A stretch of 64,000 nucleotides of DNA from Bugula neritina (Eukaryota > Bryozoa > Gymnolaemata > Cheilostomatida > Bugulidae): the NCBI GenBank assembly GCA_964035545.1, contig OZ037768.1, positions 10,097,241 through 10,161,240 on the forward strand. The letters are read 5' to 3'. This document shows positions 31,900 to 43,692 of the stretch, in pieces. The position numbers and the translations under genes are program-made. The stretch's first letter is position 1; each line of letters starts with the position of its first letter. The notes beneath the pieces were generated by a model. It was not told the DNA's origin. It searched no databases and saw nothing but the letters and a program-made list of their open reading frames with translations.

Positions 31900-32957
31900 A
31901 ACTCTCTAATAGTTCGAGGATAAAAAGAGTGAAAATATACTTTTGAAGATATTGCAGGCAAGAAAAACTTCGAGCGTTGTCTGGTATTAATTGGAGGTTG
32001 TGGAGCAACATATTCTTGATTCTTGATTTATTAAATTATTTTCTATACATTTGAAAAGTAGTTTTTGTCGCAATTCTTTTCGACGGTCTTTCATGGATTT
32101 AATTTCTGTGGCTTCTCGCAGATTACTGTAGCTTACTTGTGATCTTATAGAAAAAATAAAACGCAATGCTTTATTTGAACTTTTTTAATAATTTTAATAT
32201 CTTTTTTTAAAATAGGATCCCAAACCTGACAACCATATTCCAACTTTGACCTTACTAAACTGTAATATGCAACAAGCTTAGTTTTTGTGTCTGCAAATTT
32301 TAGTACTCTTTTTATCATTCCCAGGGTTTTATAGGCGTTGGTTATTGTTTTATTTATATGATTGGTCCACTTCATGTCATAACTAAATTCAATACCTAAA
32401 TATGGATGTGATTCTACGTTACTTAATCTAGTGTTATTCAAAATATATATTATATCAGAATTTTTTTCACCAACTGATATAACTGAGCATTTAGCTGCAT
32501 TAAATCACATCTGCCAGGTATGGGACCATTTCTCCTCGGTGTTTAGATCTTGTTGTAGCTGATTTTTATTTTTTCTGACATTGAAAAGCAATGCATCATC
32601 TGCAAACAATCGGATCTGCGAGTAGATACCTAGTGGTAAGTCGTTGATATAGATAAGAAAGAGCAAAGGCCCTAGGACCGACCCTTGAGGTACACGGGAT
32701 ATCACTTTTACCTCATTAGATGGTGAATTGTCCACAATTACAAACTGCTTTCGAAAGGACAAAAATTGGTCAATCCATAAATAGATCAAGCAATTTATAC
32801 CATACATTGATAATTTTTGTAACAACTCTTTATGGTTAACGGAATCAAAGGCCTTACTAAAATCCAAAACAACAAGATCAGTTATACTACCATGTGCTAT
32901 ATTTAAGGATAACTCATTAGCGGTATATGCCAACTGAGTTTCACAGGACCTAGGAGT
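31900..32957 (-). mobile_element. broken non-LTR retrotransposon of a second family
   Basis: Frames on the minus strand give a reverse transcriptase: DLVVLDFSKAFDSVNHKELL, RVPQGSVLGPLLFLIYIND, FADDALLF, then SHPYLGIEFS and LVRSKLEYGCQVWDP. A TGA interrupts at about 32502, and the frame is lost again near 32165, after which SYSNLREATEIKSM and FYPRTIRE continue. The 5' end is truncated near 32957. It is clearly dead. The motif is FADD, not YADD, and the sequence differs from the copy at 30367. Confidence 0.85.
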
Positions 32958-33866
32958 AAGAATAGTAGTAAATTTTTAATTTTAGCACTTTAGCTTTGCA
33001 CTTGGTTGAGATATTGATAAACAGGACTTCTCTCAATTTAAGAGTATAACTTATTCTTATAGTTATAGTTGTGCACTTGAAGAAGTCCTATGCAGTATAC
33101 TATAACTATAAGTATAGCTGTTGAGTATAACAGTTACAATAGCTATAGCCCATAACTCACTAAGTAATACTATTTATAATTTAATTATTTAATATTACTA
33201 CAAATTATGTTGAGTAATATTATGATTAATGCTCCATAGGCTATGAGTATAATTAATAAAATTAAGTGTCTTGTTGCTATTAAAGTGAAGCAGAGCTATA
33301 AGATTAAAGCTGGGTAGACACATTTGATTTCAGTACCGTGATAATGATAATACTATTACTATAAAAAATGCGCTATTAGAATTAAACTTAATATTGGTGG
33401 TAAATCTTAAATTATAGGCACAGATATAACAAATATGTTGAAAACAAGCAGGTTGTCCCTTCAACTTTCAAAGTCGGCATTCCTTTTTTCTGGTCATTTT
33501 TTATCAGATTGGTTATCATTATACTTTATAGTTTATTGTTTCTTTAATAAGGCTAATAATCAGTGGCTGTGTGGCTCAAAGCCCATGAAGTGACTTCAAG
33601 TTTAACTATTACTAATAATTATTTAATCGTTACAATTGAATAATCATTTATTTTGTTTTACAATGATCAGTCGAAATTATATTTAAACATTAAATGGTAT
33701 TAGGATGTTTGTGATTTTGGTGAAAAGAATATCACTCGTAGTATAATTGCTAGCTATATGTTTTTATTCAGAAATAACATTTTGTACTTTTTTGGGCCTA
33801 ACTTATAAGGATATGCATTTAGGCTTAGGAATTTGAATATTGATGAGCTTTTTAACACTTTAGATT
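32958..33866. other. AT-rich gap before RBM45
   Basis: Contains repeated agttatagt and taagtataactata strings near 33050-33130. The last about 100 bp should hold the RBM45 promoter and leader, but I see no recognisable element. Confidence 0.5.
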
Positions 33867-36800
33867 ATGGCTTCCGAAAGTGCTTATCCTCCCTTTAGCA
33901 GACTGTTCATCATAGGAGACAAAAGGGCAAAAGAAGAAGATTATACTACATCTTTTGACAAGTTTGGAGAAATAGCAACAGTAACATTTATTAAAGATAA
34001 AAGCGGTCAAAATAAAGGTGTCAAATCTTGAACCTAAATTAATACTTTTTTATTAGTATGACATTGAGCCACATCTTTTTTGTTTAAAAGGTGAACAACT
34101 TATACACGTATGTATTTCTTGTAGAAAAACACATGCCTATAAGTCTGTTCATAGTAGAATATTTTTGTGATTAACTAAGCATTTTTGCCCATCACTGTGA
34201 TTGGAAAAACTTGGTGTTTGGCAATGTTTTCCATATAAAGAAATTAGTGGGTAAATGAGTTGTTTTTCAAAAACAGTGTTTGCCTAATTGGTGTAGGGGT
34301 TTAGAAGTTACATATTTGAGCATTTCTTTAGTAGGCTCAGTTGATGATGCATGACCTACAAATGCTTCTTGATTTCTATTGAATATTTTAATTTTTGTTA
34401 GCATCTGTCTGTCACCTCTATGTGTATCGGGTTGTCACAATTTTGTTTGTTGGTGCTTGATTTTATTAGAAAAGTTTTTTCATAAAAATGTTAATAGATA
34501 TTCATCAGTTTTTTCCGATATTACTCATTCAGCCTGATAAAAATTGATTTCAAGTACGAACTGAATTTATGTAGGTAATTTTTCTACTCCAATTGGGAAT
34601 TAATCCAACCTAATATGAGCTGTAATTTTGGGAATTGGCTATCTAGTGAGCAAAGTAGGTTATAATTGAACCTAGTTTTTCGTAGTAAAAAGAAAACTTA
34701 ATAGTTTGTAACACTCCTGTAATTATGGAGTCCAGTGAAATACGTGATGGTTACTATTGAAATTATCATTATTCTTTGTAAGCCACAGTCTTGCATCTTT
34801 TTAATACCAACTGTTTCATCTGCATAGATTTGCTTTTTCAGGCATAGTCTACATACAGATGAAAAAAACTTCAGATGCATGCAAAGCTGTTGAGGCAATG
34901 GATGGACAGTGTGTTGGAGACTCCACACGCCCACTGAAGGTACTATAATTTATCACAGTGTGACAAATCATAGATTTAATAGATTTTCTAATTTCTTTAT
35001 TTTCAAAAGCAGCTTCATATACATTTTTATGAAGCTGCTTTTGAAAAATTGATCAAAAGATGTACAATCATGGTGGGCACAAATCTAATTTAGGGCTGTA
35101 TATTAGAAACATGAGAAGAGAGTCTTTTCATTTTCTGATTTAATGTCGATTAAAGAAAAAAAATTACATTGCTTTGTTATATGATTATATATTTTTTACT
35201 TTGCCAGAAAATTCACAGGTTTCATTTGCCACCCCAACTGTCACTTTTATTTTGCGTACCACGTATTCTGAATTTTTAAATAGATCAATATCATATCGAT
35301 TTTAATTCGTTAGTATACAGGTAATAACATATATTTTTAGCTCAGTTAAATTCATCTACTTCTTGAGTATATCAACAACTTTTTATTAATATGTACTCTT
35401 AAGTTTTGACACTTTTTAGTTGATATAGATTATCTCTTCATTCACCTTTTTAAGCTCACTGCACTCTGCTAAGTAAAGGGGTATTATGGTTTTTTTTCTG
35501 AATGCATTATGTTGTGGTGTTGTAATATTGAACTATGTGTGACCTGTAATCACTTTAAGTAACATTGTGTAGGTGTTGATTGCTACAAATAGATCGGATT
35601 CTTCAACCGATGAAGATATTATGGCTCAGGTGTCCAGGCTGTTTGTTGTGATACCAAAAACTCATACCGAAGAAGATGTTCGACAAATTTTTGAGGTTCT
35701 TTAAATAGTAAAATCTTGGAAAAGCCACAATTAAACAATATGCTATTATTTTTCTTTGTGAACAATGGTCTTATTGTGAAAATAGTTATTACAGCAACTA
35801 CAATGCCGATTTTACTATACTAACATATCTAAGAGAAATTAAGACTCCACATTGTGTATGTGCTAAGGTTAGAATGATTGATTTAGACCTTTGTGCTTCA
35901 AAATTCTTTGCAACAAATTTTAAGAACTGTATATTTATATAATTGTGAACATATGTGCATAGCTTCAATTTGGAGTTATAAATTCTTATATGCCTGCATA
36001 AGAAATTCACTGTTATTTGTTGAAAATAACATTGTCCATAATCGTAATAAATTAGGGTATTTACTGTGTTTACTGTTTGAATAGCATTTCACATGCCATT
36101 ATATTTTTTATTCGTTTATTAGAAATATGGTAAAATTCGAAAAATCGTTGTTGTCAAAGACAAAAAGACTAATGAATCTCGTGGCTTGTCTTATGTTACC
36201 TTTCAAAAAGCATCTGATGCAGCCATGGCATATGAAGATTGTAGTTCAGGTAAACTTTTAATACTCTTTAATTAGAATGTCGTGTCACTATCTCTTTAAT
36301 GAAACAGCTGGTAAGGCCTAGATAATGGTTAGATAGTATCGGAAAATAAATTATTATGAAAATAGAAGTTTTTTTATTAGTTTATGCTTGCTTGGCATGG
36401 CTTATTTCAAGGTTAGAAACTCATAAAAAGTTTTTGGCTTGATCCTAGTTATTTTCAAAGGAAAAATCTTCAAATGTTTCTTTGTTATGGTTGTAGCTTG
36501 CTAATACTAAATCTATTTTCGGTTTACATTCACCAGCCCTCAGTTTACATTGATAGAATCTCAAAGTTAAAATTAATGTCAACCTATTAACTATTTGCAA
36601 AGGACTTTATGATTGACATGTCTTTTCCATAGTGTGATGTAGAATCAAACTAAAATATTTTTATTTTTTAATATTTTACTAAAATCCTAAATTTATCATT
36701 CTACAGACTTCAGGCCTAAGTTTGCTGATCCAGTTCCTCGTAAAAGGCAGTTTGACGATGCAGATAGCAGAAGTTTTGATGGAATGCGTGGATCTGGGAT

Positions 36801-39800
36801 AGGAAGCATGTCTATGAATTCTGGCCAAGGTATTGTTGTCTTTTTCTTTATGCAATGTTATGTTCCTAATCATTAGCAGTAAACATCTTTGGCAGATCTC
36901 TATAGTAGTGTTCCATAAATTACTTTTATTAAGCATGTTTTTGTTTTTGCCGCAAATCTCAAAAACTTGTCTTTAAAAATCATTTATTATATGTATCTAA
37001 AGATGAATTTAAAACTTTTTATAGTTTTTACCTGTTCCACGTGAAAAAGAATAAATTTCCTTGTATGTGGATGTCATGCACCTATTGAGTTATGTCATTG
37101 TCCACATATATAAACAAAATTGTTATTCTGCAACAACTATGTACGTAAATCGTTTCTTTTTTCACCATTCTTAAATATTTGTGCGCCGAGTTGAAATATT
37201 AATATTGTATGTATCAACATGCAGGAAGAATGGTCCGATTGGGACAAGTTTCACTTAACAAGCATGACATTTATTTTTCTATGTGTTACATGTATGTTTT
37301 TTGTTTGGATTGGTATTACTTATACGTTTCTCTAAAAAAGAATTTGACAAATGTATTGCTGGCAAATGGAGCAGTTAAATTTAATTTTCTCATTACAGAA
37401 CTTTCGCATTTTTACATTTAAAAACTCTTTAAAATATAGCTACGTTGGTCAATTGTCCAAGTGAAACTTTTAATTTCATGTTTTCCACTTCTGCGGTTTT
37501 AATTAAGAGGTTAGTTGCTGTGATAGATAGATTTTTAACCAAGTTTTCTTGGTGTTTTTGCTCTCTCATTTTCAGAGAACTGGTTGCAGTTTTGCTTTAA
37601 AAACCAAGCGAATCTATTTCCGTAGATAGGTTTTGTCATTTTAAAAATGTTGACACATCTCAAGTTTTTATAATAAAGGTATGACATATCATGGTTCCTT
37701 ATTTAGACTAAACAATCTGACATTATACACCAAAGTTGACCAAAATACCTCTATTCAACAATCAAAATTTAGTAGTAGTTGCTTAGTGTCCACATATAAT
37801 GTGAACATTCAATAATTCAATTGTTGCATGATGTCCAGATGTATGGACGCTGCACATGAGTGTGGTTTCTGGTATAATACTGTGACTTGAAAGCTGATGT
37901 GGTTCTAAATTTGTTGAAGCAAAATTTGAGGTTTATCACCACCAATTTTTCAAAGTTTAGCCTTTTCACATTGTTGCCAACACTATGGGGATTGTTACCG
38001 TGAACATAGTGTTTTCCGTCGCTCTCAGCTGAATCAATGGTGAAAGACTATGGACAAGTGAAGCTCCTGAAGTTTAATTAAATAAGTTTCAATCAAAGCT
38101 AGTCTCATCATTTATTCTAATTAGTTGGGATATCTAAAAAGTTGAAGGAAGACATTTAAAACTGAAGACATGATCTTCATACTGTAAACTCTTTTCATAC
38201 TTCAATAGCAGCCTACTACTCTCTAAATCATTTAGCGGCTTAAAATTAGTTTTTTGCTTTTATATTATCACTAGTTTATTAATGAATTCTGTCTGTTTTG
38301 TTGTAAAACATGCTGCATTAATATTCCAAGACATGCTACATATATATGAATAATTTTTTTCTCCGGTATTCTGCATATGTAGTCAAACATTTATTCTAAT
38401 TTTGACAATGTTTTCAGGGCCTGCGGATTTCATGGCAAACTTTCCCCATAACAATCAATTTTATCTGAAGGTGAGAACTCCTAAAGGACTGACTCAGCAT
38501 CAGTTGACTAGACTGTTCAATATCGTACCGACTCTTGAATTCTGTAGACTTGCGACTAATCAATTCAGCACGACAGGTTTGCACAACTACCCGTGTCCTT
38601 TCCCAACACTTAACTGTACTTCACTGTTGATTTAGTTGTTATAACATTTTTATGTTCTGTTGAAGAATTCAACTATGTAACATTTTACTCTAACTGCTAG
38701 AGCTGATAGCTCTAAACTTACACACCCAGTGAGTATCTCAATGTCTGCTGACTTGACAGAGTTACAGGTAATCTTCCAGCTACTTTTACCCACTAAAAAC
38801 TAGAAATACTTCTTACACTTCACTCTCAACTTACAGATAAAATGTCGCATCGAAAACCTCACTATGGTTGGTACTCTCTGTCAAATAACATTCATTGCTT
38901 TTGAGCTGAAATAATTTATTAAAATATTTCAGCACAGAACAATATTCATTAAAGAGCTTTAGGGAAACTTTTTTTTAGAAATAATCCCAAGTTCCTGAAG
39001 CTTTATTGCATTTCATCTATTGTGTTTTAGATTTTATAGCAGATTTTTCGATGTTGCAGATACAGCCATAGTTGGATTTTCGTCTGCTAGTTGCTGTGCT
39101 TATGCTAAGGAAGCTCTTCATGGTTTTGAATATCCTCCTGGCTGTCCTTTAGACATTGAATATTACGACGGTAACGGGTATGTTAATGCTTTTTATTTAT
39201 TCTGAATTTTATCAAAAATATTTTGAAATGCAAATATATTATCAACTTTAAAAGCAAGCTACTAGTTTCTATTTCGTTTCATTTTTAGTATGGATGAGAG
39301 TGGGTATGGTAGCTACAGCAACGGTGCTGCTAGTGGCATGTACACAGGCTCTCAAAGCTATTCACAAACCCAGATGTACGGTCAACAAACTGCAGGGAGG
39401 AGTAGCTACCAACCTCCCAGTCCACCTTCTGGCACAACTGTCTTGCCTAATAGTGAAACTAAGAAGCGTTTGTTCATCGTCTCGTATCCAGAGCGAGTTT
39501 CTACTCGAGTGTTATCGGACATGTTCAGTCGATTTGGAAACTTTATTTCAGTCAGTTACATACCAGGTAACTCCTTGAAGTTCATTTATTTATCAATATT
39601 AGTTTCATTGTTTATGGTTTGTGTGCAAGTACCAAATGCATGTTTATTGAAGTATATTGAGCTTTCAGTTTCTTTTAGACATGTGATGTTTTAATGTGAA
39701 GTTTAAATTGACTATTATTTTCTACGCAGGCAAGAATTATGGCTTTGCAAAATTTGCAAGTGTTGAAAGTGCAGACAATGCACAAAAGTACATGCATGGA

Positions 39801-39878
39801 GAAAATATTTCTGGTAATAACCTGAAATGTCTTGAAGCTGAAGACCCTCCTCCTGAAAGCAAGAAAGCCAAGAATTGA
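33867..39878 (+). CDS. RBM45: RBM45, four-RRM RNA-binding protein, 441 aa
   Basis: RNA-binding protein (also called DRB1) known from neural development and stress-linked inclusions. Nine exons join in frame: 33867-34017, 34842-34939, 35573-35695, 36123-36249, 36707-36829, 38418-38576, 39060-39177, 39289-39566 and 39730-39878. RRM1 (about residues 10-90) has RLFIIGD and GIVYIQM. RRM2 (about 97-170) has RLFVVIPK and RGLSYVTF. A shorter third module (about 215-295) has FYLKVRTPKGLTQHQL and TAIVGFSSASC. RRM4 (about 350-430) has KRLFIVSYPERVS and KNYGFAKFASVESA. Between modules 3 and 4 is a YGSYSNG...YSQTQMYGQQ Q/G/S/Y-rich stretch of low-complexity type. The protein ends in KKAKN, a possible nuclear signal. 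Order and spacing match animal RBM45. It converges with DCTN3, only 224 bp between stop codons. Confidence 0.92.
35000..35047. repeat. perfect 20-bp hairpin, RBM45 intron 2
   Basis: The arms 35000-35019 and 35028-35047 are exact reverse complements with an 8-nt loop. The arm core is caaaagcagcttcata. It could fold as RNA or cruciform. No second copy of the arm was noticed in the window. Confidence 0.7.
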
Positions 39879-40102
39879 TACAGGCATTCAATTGACTCTT
39901 GTATTCCAATGATTTTTAGTTTGTGTAGTAGCAAGTGTCATACATTCTTGTTAAGCCAATTTGTATATTCTCCACATTGGATTTGCCTATTATTCACATT
40001 GTAACTATCTTATAAATAATCATAGTCTTGCTATGTTGTGTGTTCATCAGTGTACAATAAACATGGCTGCTGTCTTGAAACCATTAGCAGTTTGTTGTCT
40101 CC

Positions 40103-42218
40103 TCACTCGTCGACTGCACGCTGGCTACATCTTTCCTCCATTGTTGTAATCATAGCATTCCACCTTTCAAACTGTTTTGTAACGGCACTTATCTGAATGG
40201 CATAATTAAGGATTATAAAAAATGAATACCAATACATTTTCACAAGTATAGTTTTAACTGCTATTACCAATGGTGTAAAGTATTTGTGCAAAAACTTCTG
40301 TACTATGTAAAAGGATACAGCTTTGTTGTAGTTGTCCACTAGTTGTTTGCTCTCATCTAAGCATGACGACACTTCCTCCTGCATCATAAGAATTATATTG
40401 ACTAATACAACAAAGAATTTCTACACTTCATAGGACATAGATTTTATGTCAGCAAGAATTACTATTTGCTCTTAGCAAGTAGTAGGTATTGAACTGTCAT
40501 GTTTTGCTATGCAAATTTAGTACATAATATGTTTACCTTTTGTAGTCCTTGTTTCTGAGAAACTTGTAATAACTTAATATTCAGATCTGATGTAACTGAA
40601 ATACAATTATATCGTCAATAAGCAATAACAACATTTAGTTCCATACACAACACAAATTCATAATTTAGTTGACTTGACCACACTAATAAACACTAAAGGT
40701 TTCAAGAGTTGCAACTGTTAATTGGTAATCAGGTAGTGGTTGCGCTAGTTCAAGAAGCTAATATATTCCATTCTCAGCACCAATAACTTGACCAAGTTGT
40801 GCTTTTGAGATTTTATAATAATCATAAAATATATTTGCGGTTCGAATTAAGTTGCCAAATTAAATCTTAGCTTCAACATTTTCACTACAAGAAATATCGA
40901 GCATTTACAAATTACCAACTTTATGTAGGACATGTCTTAAGAACAGAAACATGATTAGCATTATCCATTCAATGTTGAGCATCACCCATTTTCTCACGTT
41001 ACGTTTTCATATTAAATACAATAGTAGTGCCCATCTTAAATGGTTCAGCAACATTTAGGCTGTATAAAGTTCCCATGGAACAGTTTTTAACTAGCAGCAG
41101 CTTCATATAAAACAACTTGTATTATCAATTATACAAATTATATCTCAAGATGTCAATGGCTGATTAAAACAATAGACTGGTTACTAATTACCTCTGCTTT
41201 TTAGATGTTCGCTCTCTAAAACCCATTTCAAACGGTCAACATTCTCCAGCTGTTGCACTTGCTCTTTTAGTTGTTTTTCACCTTGAAAGTAAATTCACAG
41301 CCTTTTAATAAAACATAACATAGCACTCTATACTTTATAACTTGACCACAAAGAAATTGCTGTTGTATTTGTGTAGCAGAGGAAGTAAAACCAAATCTTA
41401 TAGATCATATCTGAACTTACTAGTCTCAATATAATCAACCATAGCTTTAGGTGGTTTGCTTAGGACATCAGAGTGACACAAAGAGACATACTTCTGTAAA
41501 TCATCCACTAAAATATACAAAATATATTTCATATCTAATCCACATTTTACAGCTCACTTTAACTGTTAAATGCATCAACCTGCTGAAAGGTTGCCATTCT
41601 AATAACTGGTGAGAATAATGATATGCTTACATGGCAGTCATTGATGATATTGAACTCATGGTCTATCACACACTCAAACACCTTCATTTAAATGTCCATT
41701 CAACTAACATCTCATAGATAAACTTGACTATGCCATTATTCATATAATTATTCTAAATCTCTTGAATTATATAGTGAACACTCACACTGACTATAAATCT
41801 TTTTAAGGTTTTTACTTGCTCTCTCTGCATCTTTTATTTTAGTATTATATTTTTCCACTTCTTGAATAATCTGCAAAAAAATTAGAAATTCATCAAAAAA
41901 CTTATCTCACTTTTGCAATCAACCTATACTTTGTATCAGAAACTTTCTTTAAACTCATCTTTTAGCTAAATGGCTAGACTCTAGAGCATCTATGTGCAAC
42001 TAAGTATAATGAAATCGATTTAAATATGTATAATATATTAAAATATTTGTTAAATAAAATTTCGGGTGGTTACAAATTAACAAAGGCAACAAAAAAGCAA
42101 ATTATTAGAACTACCATCTACTTGTTACCTTGACATCTACAGCTTTGTTAGTGTCTTTGCCACATAAAAACTTTTCTAATAGAGCAACTCTATCATCAAA
42201 TGAGCTCAGTTTTTCCAT
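40103..42218 (-). CDS. DCTN3: DCTN3, dynactin p24 subunit, 186 aa
   Basis: Smallest shoulder subunit of dynactin, the dynein activator complex on microtubules. Seven coding exons: 42129-42218, 41786-41870, 41421-41507, 41192-41281, 40537-40595, 40319-40378 and 40103-40192. All phases agree and the product is 186 aa, equal to the vertebrate protein. It is almost entirely helical, fitting a coiled coil. Matching blocks include DDRVALLEKFLCG near the N-terminus and DESKQLVDNYNKA plus KQFERWNAMITTMEE at the C-terminus, which line up with the p24 family. Sequence identity is low outside these, as is usual for p24. A 3' splice site just upstream of the ATG (tttgtag, 42227) shows a non-coding first exon further right. 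This is the most diverged host gene here, so the name rests on length, exon order and these blocks. Confidence 0.82.
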
Positions 42219-42999
42219 GACCTTTTTCTACAAATAGAAAGCAAGTACGAGTTGGCTTGATGAAAAAAGTTGCACGAAAAACTTCTTAACTAGTGGATAA
42301 GTTTATTTATCATTGATATTAAGGCACAGATTCATGTCACCCTATAACCATTTATATTTTCATTTTTAAGACAAGATGTCTGTCTTGAAGGATCAGCAAT
42401 AAAAGAACACCCAATTATGCATTTACAATAACAGCCTCAGTCATAAAACTAATTCTCCAAACCACAATGTCAATTACTCTAGGCTCTTGACTGTGAGCCA
42501 TAATATTAAAAAGTGTCATACACTATAAATGCAAGTTTTCAAAAACAAAAGCCGTGACAATATTTTAGTGCGTGAGAAAGAGAGACCATAATTTTTTCAT
42601 CATGCTTTCCATTTAAATTGTTTAATAAATAATGCTCAACTCAAATTGATGTTCATCATTTTAGCTAAAAAGTTTTTCAAAGTAAAAAATAATCAAATGC
42701 AATAGTTATTATTCCAATGTAACTGATTACTAAATAATGATAAAAAATTTATAAATATTCAAGTAATACTATTACTATTAGCATTATAATTTGTTTACAT
42801 TATAATATTCATAATAATTACCATCATTTTTATACTATTTTAGCCAGCCATCATTATGATTATCAATATCATATTTTAATTTATTGTGAGGCTGAGCCTC
42901 ATTTTATTATTCATTGTGATACTGATAGTGATTGTCATTGACTAATAAGATTGAGACTTTGAGTGTTACTGTTTGTCATTGCGATTGTGATCGTCATCA
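42219..42999. other. DCTN3 leader side, AT-rich
   Basis: Should contain the DCTN3 non-coding first exon and promoter. I cannot place them. The right end (42780-42990) is full of attattcat and gatagtgattgtcat strings. Confidence 0.4.
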
Positions 43000-43692
43000 T
43001 CAGATGCAGTTTATAAATGGTCTCAAAAATGGAGAATACCCTTCAATATCACCAAATGCCATGCGATGAGTTTTAATACTACAGATACACTTCCAACATA
43101 TAAGCTTGGACAGGCAAGTATCCCATGGGTGGACAGCACTAAGTACCTAGGGGTCACTCTGCAGCAAGATCTTAATTTTAATCAACATATTTCTCAAAAG
43201 ATAGATAAGGCAACAAAAATTTTTGGAGCTACTAAGTATACACTAAACTGTGCCCCAATACCAAGCAAGCTGCTGGCTTACACTAGCTTATGTAGGCCAA
43301 TACTAGAATATGCTGACACTTTATGGGACCCTGCAAAAAAGCACACAGCAGAACAAATTGAAAACGTGCAACGAAAAGCTGCACGTTTCATCAGCAACCT
43401 AAGAGGGAGAGAGAGTGTGAGCGACGCAAGACAGCGGCTTGGTCTCCTACCGCTAGTTGACAGGAGAAAGAACCACAGAATCACCTTACTGTTACGCATT
43501 CTACGAGATGAACAACGCCACCATGTACTCTCATCTAGCTATGATGAAATTCTCAAGCCCCGTGCAGATGCTAATATGACAACCCGTGCTGCCAGCAGAG
43601 GAGAACTAACGTCAATCTGGGCTAAATCCAAACTCTGCTATGACAGTTTCCTCCCACAAACCATACGTGACTTGAGGGTAACAAAGAACTAA
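43000..43692 (+). mobile_element. 5'-truncated LINE fragment (reverse transcriptase C-terminus)
   Basis: The open frame begins abruptly with DAVYKWSQKWRIPFNITKC and runs about 225 codons to a stop at 43690-43692. It has TKYLGVTLQQDLNF, LCRPILEYADTLWDP and TFLPQTIRDL-like C-terminal blocks. It is close to the minus-strand copy at 30367 but not identical (for example ILRDEQRHHVLSSSYDE versus ILSDEERHETLSSAYDE). The catalytic YADD lies upstream and is absent. Confidence 0.87.
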
